Source of the DNA: Calvatia gigantea
Lineage: Eukaryota > Basidiomycota > Agaricomycetes > Agaricales > Lycoperdaceae
Length of the DNA: 64,000 bases
Direction: 5' to 3'
Assembly: GCA_025093985.1 (NCBI GenBank)
Contig: JACAAK010000002.1
Span: 1-64,000 of the forward strand
A model generated the notes under the pieces. It did not search any database. It worked only from the letters and a program-made list of their open reading frames with translations, and had not been told where the DNA came from. Positions within the stretch are counted from its first letter, which is position 1; each line of letters starts with the position of its first letter. Below are positions 1 through 9,769 of this stretch, one piece after another. A program made the position numbers and the translations under genes.

Positions 1-1762
1 GGTCAAGGTACTGGGTGGTATCCAGCTTGGAATCAGATGATGGTGAGATTCTCTAGTTAGATACATAATGGCTAGATTAGGTACCAAGTTTCTGGACTTT
101 CAAGGATTGAGCTTGAAGTTTGTGATATTTCTCTTTGTAAAATTGTCCATGTACTTGATATATCTTTCATATCTGTCTTTCTTGTTGACTGTTAATCTCT
201 ATATCTCTATAACCATTTTGTTACATTCTTATTCTTCCTATTCTCTCCCTTATGTAGCTGATGTTTCTGCCTCCAATTGAGTTGCTCTGTAACTATTACC
301 ATGAATACCATTAAAATAGAGAATGGGTAAATAAACTTCTAAATAAGGAAGGCCTTTTCATGTGGAATGTATAGTGGATGTAAAGTAACAATAAGAACAG
401 TTTCTAATAATTGGCTAAAGATAAATGAATATTCTAAATAGATCATGGAGTTATTTGGAGATATAGACTTTCTCTAACTCTTAACAGGTGAAGCTCCTTT
501 CTACTTATCTAGTATTGTTGTTCTTTGTTCCAGACAATTCCTTATGTTTCAATAGTTATTTCTTTAGTTAGTTCTATCTTAGTTTCTATATATATTATAA
601 GGAAAACTCCTGTTCTGGCCCTTTAGACCTTCCAGACCCTGAGTTGCTTGCCCACCACTTGCCTGCTTCAGCTCACAGTGGACTCTGATATACACTGGCA
701 ATTTTAGAGGACACTGGACTCTTGTACATAATATTGACAATGTATGCATAGACAATGGACACAGACTTGTTATGACCTGTATAAGTTGTTAACTCAGGTT
801 GCAGCTTAAGCAAGATTGAGAAAGGGCAGGGTAAATACAAGTAGTTAAGCATATGGAATATAGTAGTATGTACTACACTTAAATAGACAAGGACTATCTG
901 GTTGAGCAGATGGAGTTATATATGAAATATCTATATGACAGGGAATATTAATGTACAAGTTAGAATATGGAGAATGCTGGAACAGATATAATATAGAGTA
1001 GATAATAATGGCATGAGGTAGAATAGGGTAATGACCCAAGAAGATGTATATATGATGTTGGATGAAATTGTAACAAGACTCATATATATGTGGTCTATGC
1101 CTGTAGAAAATCTTTACCCTATTCTCTAAGAATTTCTCTACAGTTCTCAGCTATTTAATCTGACTACAGCCACTCTATGAAATCTGCTGTATTACATCTC
1201 AGCCAACCTCAGACCTCTACCAATTGCCCTTATATATATAAATATTTGTACCATATTCAATTTCCATACTAGATACCAAGTCTTATCGAAAGAAGTTATT
1301 TAAGGGTGATATACATGACATTAGAGGGGTTAATGAGTGATGTACAATTAATGTAAACTACAATGTTAATCAGAATAGCACAGGATTGGTCAGAGCTGAC
1401 TAAGATTTGTCAGCAATGCCTAAGCATTTATAAGCCTTCCTCCCACTCTATGATGCTGAGCTGGCCAGTTGTGAGAACTAACTAAGCAGAAAACTTCCCA
1501 CTGCCTATTCTTCCACTCTCTAATGCCTAAGGGCTAGCCCAATTATTATATAGTATTTGTCAGAACTGACTAGGCAAAAAACTTCCTACTGTCCATTCTT
1601 CCACTCTCTAATGCTTGAAGGCTGGCCAGATTATCAGTTTGGCCAAACATTGTTGATAACATAATTATGCATTAAAATAGATGTAATACTAAGAGAAAAA
1701 TTAATAAACTTAAAGTGTAACTTGAATAACTGCTAGGATTAAAATAACTAGAAGGACTAAAG
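1..1762. other. AT-rich, gene-free island (left part)
   Basis: The stretch is visibly AT-rich compared with the rest of the window, and I see no convincing coding region; open frames are short and low-complexity. It holds diverged short repeats: a unit of about 74 bp at 1473-1546 recurs at 1561-1634, with a weaker third copy near 1394-1470. The first 30 bases resemble 3713-3741, on the other side of the nested Tc1 element. It is probably decayed transposon or repeat DNA. Confidence 0.6.
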
Positions 1763-1764
1763 TA

Positions 1765-1975
1765 CAGTAAGGGACAAAACCGTTCCAATGTTTTGAACTT
1801 CTCAGAAGATCAGCTCATATCTCAAGGACTACTGTGGCTGTGCACTTCCTAATTTAATTGTAGATAGTCCAGTATCTTATCTAATCATATGCAAAGTATG
1901 ATTATGTAATCCTTTGTTTTAGGGGAGTTATTAATTAATTAATATTTTAAGTGCATTGGAACAGTTTTGTCCCTC
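1765..1975 (+). repeat. Left terminal inverted repeat of the Tc1 element
   Basis: These 211 bp match the reverse complement of 3159-3369 with about six mismatches. The outer end reads GGGACAAAACCGTTCCAATG. The inner end carries the same motif, with one base changed, in the opposite orientation. Each arm is therefore itself bounded by a small inverted repeat, presumably transposase-binding sites. Confidence 0.9.
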
Positions 1976-2002
1976 TTGAAATTTATATACAAAATGGGTA
2001 TT

Positions 2003-3076
2003 CTAGTACCTGGTATAAGCTCCCTTGGCCTGTAAAACTGCCTGGACCCTCCTAGGCATACTCTCTATCAGATTCTGACACACTTCTGGTTCTATGTCAT
2101 CCCACTCCTTTTGTATCCTCTCCCATAGGGTATTCATGCTATCAGGAGGAGTATCATACTCTCCCAGCTTATTCTTGAGGTGAGTCCAGAGATGTTCAAT
2201 GGGATTAAGGTCTGGAGACTGTGGGGGCCATACCATAACCTCCAATTCAGACTCATCTAGCCAGTTTGTAGCCTTTTTGCTCTTGTGTTTGGGGTCATTG
2301 TCCTGTTGGAAGACCATATCCTCCTCATTCTTCCCATACCACCTGATGCTCCTCTTTAGTTCATCCCCCAAAATTTGAACATAAAGGTCAGCATCCATCT
2401 TCCCTTCAATTTTAGTGGCAAACCCCACTCCATCCCACAGCATACAACCCCAGATCATCACATTTCCTCCACCAAACTTGACTGTTCCCTCAACCAATCT
2501 ATCATTCAGCCCCTCTCCTGCCTTTTTCCATACCCAAACCCTTCCATCTGATCCAAACCGATTGATTTTGGACTCATCTGTCCAAATAACCCTCTTCCAG
2601 TCCTCCAGGGTCCAGTTAACATGTGCTTCTGCCCACTCCAACCTTTTCCTCCTATGGACAGCAGTAAGTTTAGGTCGTTTCCGCTTGACTACAGCCTTCA
2701 TTCCAGCTCCTCTGAGTGCCCTGCACACTGTTTTGGTGGATACAGGCTGGGCAATAACATTTTGAAGTGATTTGGTGACTTGGGAGGCATTGTCAGCCTT
2801 GCGAGAGGTGATGAGGCGAACAGAATAGTGGATATCAGAGGGAGAAAGTTTAGATGGGCGGCCACCAACAGATTTGGAAAGTGTTGATCTATGTTTGGAG
2901 CGAATCCTAGAAATAGTACTGACTCCCAGACCAGTAATAGAAGCAATATGATGAGCAGATTTCCCTTGGTCCAGGTAAGAGAGGACTCTATTGGTCTGAG
3001 TAGAGGAAAGAGAGCGCATATAGTTGTAAAGGTATAGTGGGGGAGTTAATTTGCACCTGAGAATAAGCACATCCAT
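2003..3076 (-). CDS. Tc1-like DDE transposase (DD34E)
   Basis: This is an intronless 357-codon frame that would catalyse cut-and-paste transposition of the surrounding element. The N-terminal 70 or so residues form a helix-turn-helix DNA-binding region (HHIASITGLGVSTISRIR), followed by a DDE_3-type catalytic core. The three acidic residues are visible: Asp in VIWTDESKINRF, Asp in FQQDNDPKH, and Glu in DLNPIEHLW. I count 34 residues between the second Asp and the Glu, the DD34E signature of the Tc1 group. The length (340-360 aa) is normal for the family. A start at Met20 (3019) is plausible because the helix-turn-helix begins just after it. No internal stop or frameshift is seen. Confidence 0.93.
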   Translation of the reverse strand: MDVLILRCKLTPPLYLYNYMRSLSSTQTNRVLSYLDQGKSAHHIASITGLGVSTISRIRSKHRSTLSKSVGGRPSKLSPSDIHYSVRLITSRKADNASQVTKSLQNVIAQPVSTKTVCRALRGAGMKAVVKRKRPKLTAVHRRKRLEWAEAHVNWTLEDWKRVIWTDESKINRFGSDGRVWVWKKAGEGLNDRLVEGTVKFGGGNVMIWGCMLWDGVGFATKIEGKMDADLYVQILGDELKRSIRWYGKNEEDMVFQQDNDPKHKSKKATNWLDESELEVMVWPPQSPDLNPIEHLWTHLKNKLGEYDTPPDSMNTLWERIQKEWDDIEPEVCQNLIESMPRRVQAVLQAKGAYTRY

Positions 3077-3158
3077 TTATACATCACCCTACATGGTCAC
3101 ATGATTTTATTTGTATTTATTTGATTGCAATAAACGAAGTCATGTGCTCAGAATTTGA

Positions 3159-3369
3159 GAGGGACAAAACTGTTCCAATGTACTTAAAATATTAATTAAT
3201 TAATAACTCCCCCAAAACAAAGGATTACATAATCATACTTTGCATATGATTAGATAAGATACTGGACTATCTACAATTAAATTAGGAAGTGCACAGCCAC
3301 AGTAGTCCTTGAGTTATGAGCTGATCTTCTGAAAAGTTCAAAACATTGGAACGGTTTTGTCCCTTACTG
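3159..3369 (-). repeat. Right terminal inverted repeat of the Tc1 element
   Basis: This is the mirror copy of 1765-1975. It starts at GAGGGACAAAACTGTTCCAA and ends at the terminal CTTACTG next to the TA target duplication. Confidence 0.9.
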
Positions 3370-3370
3370 T

Positions 3371-4073
3371 ACTGCCCATGCTGAAGGTATGGAATCTGGC
3401 CTAGTCATATAGAAGGGAGGGAGAAGGGCATGTGATTAGTAAGGTACAATTACTAATCTAGTGTGATGTCACAGATTTCAACAAGTTTCTGACTCTTTAC
3501 CTCAGTTGCTGGTCTTTTGTTGATTTATCTCTGTTCCTCTCTCATCTAGCTCACCAACCACTACTTCAATCTCTTGGCTACTTTACTCAACAGGCTACTT
3601 ATATTAGGGCTATACACTTGCCAAATTTCAGGGAAATCTGAATACCTTTTGGTTATCCTCCTTAACTGGCTTTCTTGGCCTTGAAGACTACTGACAGTGT
3701 GGAGCAAGCAAATCAAGGTACCCAGTGGTACCCAGCTTGGGTACTTTCTAAAATGATGTCCTCTACCTACTCACCAAGTTTGAAGCAATTCCATTACTAT
3801 CAGGTGCAGCACTAGCGCTGCACCCAACTAATGTAGTTAGGTTTTTGGGCGCTATTTTAGCGCTCGTTGGCATTTGTCAACTGTTCCATGGATCGAGTTA
3901 ATTATACTCATCCCCAAGTATAGCACGATCGTACGCGTTCTATTGGTTTGGTAGGTAATGATGGATAATCAGAGCGCCTGATGAGTCTGTCATAAGACGA
4001 AACAGGTGGCTGGGGTAGCTCCCCAGCCTGTTGTGCTGTCTCCTCCATCGGACAACTCAACGGTTTTTAGGAA
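3371..4073. other. Right part of AT-rich island and non-coding DNA
   Basis: No coding region is recognised. A stretch at 3713-3741 resembles positions 3-30 at the left edge of the window. This suggests the two are direct repeats of an older element into which the Tc1 copy inserted. Base composition becomes more GC-rich after about 3,800. Confidence 0.5.
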
Positions 4074-4514
4074 TCACCTCCTCCAAACTTGTTCAAGCTC
4101 AGATTCAAGCTTTTCGAGTTTAGTGAGGGTTTCTTTCAATGAAGATGTTGAAGTAGTGGGAGGGGTGGGAGTGAGGGCCTGAGCGTAAATTTGTATTCAA
4201 TAAGTGAAATGAGTGATTGGTGCTGTTTGTCCACACATCCGCCACTTTCAATCTCGGAAAGAAGAGCATATGTTGCTTTTAATCCAATGTCTTCTGGTGC
4301 AACGCCTGCCTGCAAAATCGGGACAAGAGCATTTCGAGTGTGTATATACGCCGGACTTTGAGCTCACCGAGACCTTAACTTGGTCCATCTGAGTTTCTTT
4401 GGTGTTGAAACTTGCCACCAACACCTGTAAGAGATCAACTTCATATTCAGCTAACCAATGCTTGATGTCTCCTTTCCGGAGAGCATCCTTCAATGACTCT
4501 GCTTTGGTCTTCAT
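4074..4514 (-). CDS. Small three-exon hypothetical protein
   Basis: I infer a gene from 4514 down to 4074 with exons 4368-4514, 4235-4309 and 4074-4178. The introns are 58 nt (GTGAGC...TTGCAG) and 56 nt (GTGGAC...CTCAG). Joining the exons keeps one frame and gives about 108 residues. The protein is polar and helix-rich (MKTKAESLKDALRKGDIKHW at the start, ETLTKLEKLESELEQVWRR at the end), with a short proline/threonine-rich linker between. It could also be the 3' end of the coiled-coil exons just upstream, but I could not join them in frame. I do not recognise the family. The second donor site is weak. Confidence 0.4.
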
Positions 4515-4788
4515 GGGGGAGAGAAGGGATTCGGGGCCGGTGAGACGTTTTCACGGTGTGAGGAGGGTCGAGGTGGATTCAAGGTGGCAGAGGGAAGAGA
4601 GTGTTGAGCCGTGAGTTTCGAGGAGCATTGTATGAGCAAAGCGGAGGGGGGTGAGGGGTTATATCTGAGATGGGTGTCTTGGGGGGAGTGGCGGCTGGGG
4701 GGACGCAGCAGTCGCACCTGGAGTCCCCGAGGCCCTGAGGTAGATCGTTAGTAGAATAGAAGCGCAGATATGTACATACATAACTAAC

Positions 4789-5369
4789 CATTGTTCGCGT
4801 TCTGGCTGGGCGGCATCGAGCTCTGCTTCGAGTATCGCAGGAGTCTGACGAGGTTACTCCATATATTGAAATTGGACCTCAAGAGACCTGATCTTGCAGT
4901 TTGTTTGTGACGATCGCGAGATCTCCCGTCTCGTTAATCCTTTGCATTAACGTGTACTTGGCTTCTTGCAGCCCGTCGACTTGTTCTCGAAGAGGCTGGA
5001 TTTCTGCAAAAGTGCATTTACGAGGACGCGCGATTCTGAGAGCCCGTGCTCGGGGAGAGATGTGTGGTGTGAGCATAGCTACAAGAGACTTCGTTGTGAT
5101 ACTGTCTGTGTTATTGATCAAGAGAGGGAAGAATAGGAGCCCTGCGCGCGATTCTTTGGGAAAACAGAATCCCGCACACAGCAATTTGAGTTCTGCATCT
5201 GCATGTTCCTGTGGCCATGTTAGCCGTTAATTAGAAAAAAAAGGTGAATACTGACCTTGTCTACATTACGTTCAACTTGTTGTTCTCTTTCATCTCTCCC
5301 CCGGCCCACAAGGTGCCGCCTATCATGCGCGAGCCATTCAACCTGTAGTTCTTCTCGCGTAGTTTTGTC
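4789..5369 (-). CDS. Partial coiled-coil protein, four candidate exons
   Basis: Four frame-compatible exons can be read at 5256-5369, 5180-5208, 4888-5035 and 4789-4844. They are separated by introns with GT-AG borders, the last only 43 nt long. The predicted peptide is rich in Glu, Gln, Leu and Arg with heptad-like spacing (EIQPLREQVDGLQEAKYTLM, RDEREQQVERNVDKEHADAE), as in a coiled coil. Neither a start codon nor a terminal exon could be fixed. The next downstream segment (about 4740-4660) is proline-rich but hits a stop. This may be the middle of a larger gene that ends in the small exons at 4074-4514. The function is unknown. Confidence 0.35.
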
Positions 5370-6492
5370 CTGAGCTCAGCACATGCTATCTGCGTGGTGG
5401 TCGGTTGCTGTTCGTGGCCCACATGGCTGGTAATGTTCGTAGATAATAGCGTCCGTTATTGTCGTTTGGAAGTAGAATACTAAGGATTTTTTGCTTGTCA
5501 CCAGTGAGTACGAATGCTTTCTGAAGCAACAGATGACGGCGCTTACCTCAATCAAGCGAGGGAATCACATAAAGCCGCACCACGCCAGTAATATGGTTGT
5601 AAGAGTACGGTAATCGCTTCGGGTGTCCAGAGTGTGGAATGATGACAAAGATGGAGCGATCAAGGGGGAGTACGGGGTGGACGTTGAAATGTCAGCAACT
5701 CCATTTTGCGCATGACTTAAGTTTTCTCCCAGCACCCTCCCACACCCGCCATGCCGCAATGAGGTTGCCATGCCCGATCAATTACACCACCATTCATATG
5801 TATCTGAGCCCGAAGAATCTCGGCCCACTGCACCCGGAAACGCGCTAGGTCACCCAGGGCTTCCAAAAGCTCCAAAAGATAGACCTAGAATGCCCATAGC
5901 CGACGTAGATACAAAGCCAAGCCCGTCTGTGGGTCATGGGTCAAGAGCAATGCGCCGAAGGGTAACACATCATCTACAGGATCAAATTTCGGGATGTCTT
6001 GTGTAATAGCAACGTGCTGGCCATTACTTGGTGAAGGAGTTGGTGAAACAGGGTCAGCGTACTTCGAGGGTGGGCACCATTAGGGTGAGCGAACACAAAT
6101 ACGAATGCCGAACTCCTCGAAATTTTGATAAAGCCCAATCGCCAGTGAGTCTATTTGCACACAATTAGAATTTATCAGTGAGTGCTTGAAGTTGGTGTTT
6201 TGTAGTGTCGATAATGCCAACGTGGTTCCTATGGGAGGTTAGACCACCAACCACTAGCACTTCATGGGGGTTGGCGCAGCATTTATAGAGGTACGCGAGG
6301 AAGAATGAGCTAGAAGACTGCAAGAGCAGTTTGTGTTGCGTTGCTGGATCTGCCACTGATGGATTGAGTGTAACGTCACGCGGTTTTTGTTGCACTACCG
6401 GGGTGTGCGGCCGAAGCTGGCACTTTCGTTGTGCGGATACACAACTTACTGCTCAAAAAACTGACGATTACCAGCGAGCTTTAATTACAATT
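5370..6492. other. No clear gene; possible decayed coding fragments on minus strand
   Basis: Several short minus-strand frames look protein-like, for example near 6165-6395 and 5900-6060. They are in different frames, and I could not connect them with plausible splice sites. They may be relics of one decayed gene. No family is recognised. Confidence 0.35.
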
Positions 6493-7805
6493 CTACGAGC
6501 GCAACCTGAATTCTATCACACCTTTTCCCTCACAATGGGGCAGAGACTGCCTTGTCCAATTCTCTACCTCTCCCCAATATTCCGGCCACCTGCCCCATTC
6601 ACAGGAAAGAATGATTTGGCAGAGCAAAGGGCGTGACTGGACATGTTGGTCCAGCAACGTGAGCTTTCCGAACTGTGAAACGGTTCTTGGTTCCCAACAC
6701 GGGACAATGATTTCAATAGTCTGAAGTTCGGGCGCAAAATGGGATTGCTTAAGGAGATAAGGGAGAATATCGAGGGCAATGTCCTGTGTTGTTCGAAGAA
6801 CGAATCTTTTAAGTGAAGTGTTTTTCGTGAATTGGGTTAGAGGAGCATCTGGATCGCGGATTATAGCATCGGCTGGGTAAGGGCAGTGAGTGCGTCAAGG
6901 GCGAACTTGTAATTAAAACCCCACATACCACCCCTCACAGATTCACGCACATGCAACACAAGTTTTTTGAGATTCGTCCCCAACCCATCCAGAAATCTCC
7001 GAAGGTGATTAGAATTAATGTAGCCGTTCCACGAGAAATCGTAGACCACCAATGACGAGATGTTGGTATAGTTTGGTTGGCACGCCATCATCCAATCTGT
7101 CACCTCCCGGAGTGCTTGCATATCCAGTATTAGGTTTCGGAGAGACTTTGGCGGTTGGAGTCCGTGTAGACTGGGATTCGTGACTCTGTAGCTGCTATCG
7201 TCAACGAAAGCAGTCACTTCTTCGACGAACGGGCACAGCCGGATAATGTGGACGATGTCGTTGAATAAATGGCAGTGAAAAACGCGAAAGGCAAGGGTCC
7301 TAATTTGGAAGAGGACTGGCAGCGAAGGGATCTCAAAGTTGGCGTCATCACCCCCCTTGTCTGGGGGCGGCCGACTGCCGTTGTCGAATTCAAGTGTCTC
7401 GAGGGATGGAAATAGGATTGCATCAAGAATGGATAGCGTTGCGCGAAACGATGGGGGTTTCGGGGCAGCGCTCCAGACGCCAGATATTTTCATAGGTAGG
7501 GATTGTGTAAAATGCAAAACTTTGATAAATGCCGGATCGAGGGTGCGGAGTGGTGATTGGAAGACATCGACAAGGGCGAGGACGTCCCTTGGGTCCCGCC
7601 TGATTTTGACCATCCCCGTTGGGAAATATAGGGACAGCAAACAACGTCGGGCGATTAACATCCAGGTATTGCAAACGAGTGCGCAGGTCAAAAGTGTGCG
7701 CCTGTGCTCGGATTGCCAACGTTCATCTCCATCGGCGGAATCTGGAATGAGCTCAATAATATGTTCCAACGTTTCGACAGGAATGTGTAGATCCCGGTGG
7801 TCCAT
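6493..7805 (-). pseudogene. F-box protein gene with a frameshift
   Basis: The first part (start at 7805, MDHRDLHIPVETLEHIIELI) has the usual fungal F-box layout. An N-terminal F-box-like segment (residues 5-60, ending LLTCALVCNTWMLIARRCLL) is followed by a long leucine-rich region typical of Agaricomycete F-box/LRR proteins. Such proteins usually act as substrate receptors of SCF ubiquitin ligases. Near 6866-6875 the frame ends at a stop. The same protein clearly continues in another frame (DAIIRDPDAPLTQFTKNTSL onward) to a stop at 6493. A single base change restores continuity, so this is either a recently broken gene or a sequence error. An in-frame ATG further upstream (7880) is less likely the start. 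Confidence 0.65.
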
Positions 7806-8075
7806 GGATAAGTACAGCGTGTGACTTTGCGGGCAAGAACCATGTTTTCGGTGGATCTCCGGTGATAACATAAGACACATCCTTCAGTCCTATGGTTGGC
7901 CTTCAATTGCTAACGGCATACCATCAATATTGTCACCGCGACATCTGTCCTTGTCGCCGCTAAATACTTGCGGAGAAGGAAAGCCACTATCCATGTTATC
8001 CATGTTATGACAGTCTATAGATTAAAGCATATTAACGGACCCAAAAAAACAAGGGCTAGATAAGGACTAGGGTAT

Positions 8076-9607
8076 TCAGTAGTAATGGATCTCCTCCCGC
8101 TCGCGACCTCTCATGAACGGAGGCTCAGTACCCTTGAAGTAGATATCGGTCCATAAGTCCTTAGGCTTTGGTTCGGGGGAAGCCTTGGCCTCCTCGACGG
8201 CAGCGTCAACCTCGGCCTTTGCGGCTTTGTCGAGAGCCTGGTTACGAATGAGAAATCAAATCATAGAGTGAAATGGCGAATACGTACCTTAAGCTCTTGC
8301 TCAGTCGCCAGCCCCCACTCTTCAATGTAGCGCTGGAGACCACGGATAGGATCCCGAGTGCTACGCATACGTTGGACCTCCTCGCGGGTACGGTAGGTGG
8401 TGCCGGGGTCGGACATACTATGTAGCGGGTGAGATTAGTTGAACAATGAGTAGTATCAGGGAGCCAGGGGAAGACGTACGAGTGACCACCGTAGCGGTAA
8501 GTGACGAATTCCAATAGCAGGGGTCCTTTTTCTTCCTCAACGGCCCACCGACGGGCGTATTGGACCGCCTGCCTAGCTGCTATGATGTCCATTCCGTTCA
8601 CCTGACGATATCAACAAGTCGTCAATTGGAAGTTGTTTTTAGAAGAGCGAACAAACCTGGAGGCCAGGGATCTTGTCGCCACGAGTGAAGTATTCAGTGT
8701 TGGAGGAGCTGCGCTCGGCAGGAGTACCCATACCATACTTGTTGTTTTCACAAACAAAAATGGTAGGGAGATTCCAAAGCTTAGCCTATCATGATGACAT
8801 CATCAGCATAAGGGGAAAAGGGCGCGGTGGTAACACATCTCGTACCATGTTGAAAGCCTCGAAAACCTGGCCCTGGTTGCTGGCACCATCACCGTAAAGC
8901 GCGAACGTGCAGTTTTTCTCGCCAAGGTACTTCTGGGCGAAGGAAACGCCAGCACCGACAGGGACCTGAGCACCGACGATACCGTTGCCGCCAAAGAAGG
9001 AAGGGGTGAAGATGTGCATTGAACCACCCTTGCCGTGGGACATGCCTATTTGACGACCGAGGAGCTCACCAAGGACGCCGGTGATGGTACCACCTCGCAT
9101 GACTGCGAAAGGGTGACACCGGTAGCCGGTAATTAGCCTGTCATCCTTTTTAATACCATGTTCGAGGCCGACGGAGACGGCTTCCTACGGGGAGAATTAG
9201 ACACAAAAAAAGAAAAAGAAAGGCGTGAATGTACCTGACCAATGGCCAAATGGCAAAAACCGCGTATAAGTTTCGCCTTGTATAGAGCGTCAGAGGCCAT
9301 TTCCATCCGACGCATGGTCTGCATCTGCCTGTACATCTCGAGGAGCTCGTCACGGGTGACCTGCACCTCCAGATCAGGCTTTTCGCACTGGTAGGCACGG
9401 AAAGAATCTTCGTGAAGCTTGACCGTAAGAGGTTTGGAAGGGTCAGAAGGTGACTCTTTGAGCTGGGTCGTGTCGGCGGAGGTCTGGATGGCGCGCAGAC
9501 CGAGACGAGGCTAAAATGTCGTGTATAAGCATGAAGAACGGCAGCAGAAGTATAAGCAGAGAACATACGAGACGGTGGGGGAGACGAGTCCGCGCGAGGG
9601 AAGCCAT
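8076..9607 (-). CDS. PDA1: Pyruvate dehydrogenase E1 component, alpha subunit
   Basis: This is the thiamine-diphosphate E1-alpha subunit of the mitochondrial pyruvate dehydrogenase complex, which decarboxylates pyruvate and passes the acetyl group to E2. Seven exons join in frame: 9569-9607, 9235-9510, 8846-9184, 8657-8785, 8480-8601, 8288-8417 and 8076-8237. They give 398 aa, normal for the family. The start [13 protein letters not shown] and following Arg-rich residues look like a mitochondrial presequence. The TPP-binding motif runs from [15 protein letters not shown] to VCENN. The phosphorylation-loop region [17 protein letters not shown] is present, with GGHS where YHGHS is common. The gene is intact and diverges from the IML2-like gene with only 162 bp between the start codons. 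Confidence 0.96.
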
Positions 9608-9769
9608 TTTTTTGGAGGGAGTGGTGGTAAAGGAGAGAGGTGGAAGGGAGAGAGGTGGACCGCATCAAAAATATGCCAACACCCACCCCGTGAGAATTTT
9701 TTGCCGAAGCTGGAGCGACCCTCCCCGGCCCACAAGTGATCGGAGAATTATCGTGGCGCTGCCCTCCCG
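9608..9769. promoter_or_regulatory. Shared intergenic region between divergent genes
   Basis: The start codons of the E1-alpha gene (minus) and the IML2-like gene (plus) are only 162 bp apart, so both promoters must lie here or overlap. The half nearer the E1-alpha gene is a purine-rich (GGAGAGAGG) tract. No specific factor site could be identified. Confidence 0.5.

Larger units (their letters stand above)
1765..3369 (-). mobile_element. Complete Tc1/mariner DNA transposon
   Basis: This 1,605-bp element begins CAGTAAGGGACAAAACCG and ends with its exact reverse complement. It is flanked by the dinucleotide TA on both sides (1763-1764 and 3370-3371), the duplication expected of Tc1/mariner transposases. 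It has 211-bp terminal inverted repeats and one uninterrupted transposase frame on the minus strand. The repeat arms differ at only a handful of bases and the transposase is open, so the insertion looks recent and possibly still competent. It is nested inside an AT-rich repeat island. Confidence 0.93.
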
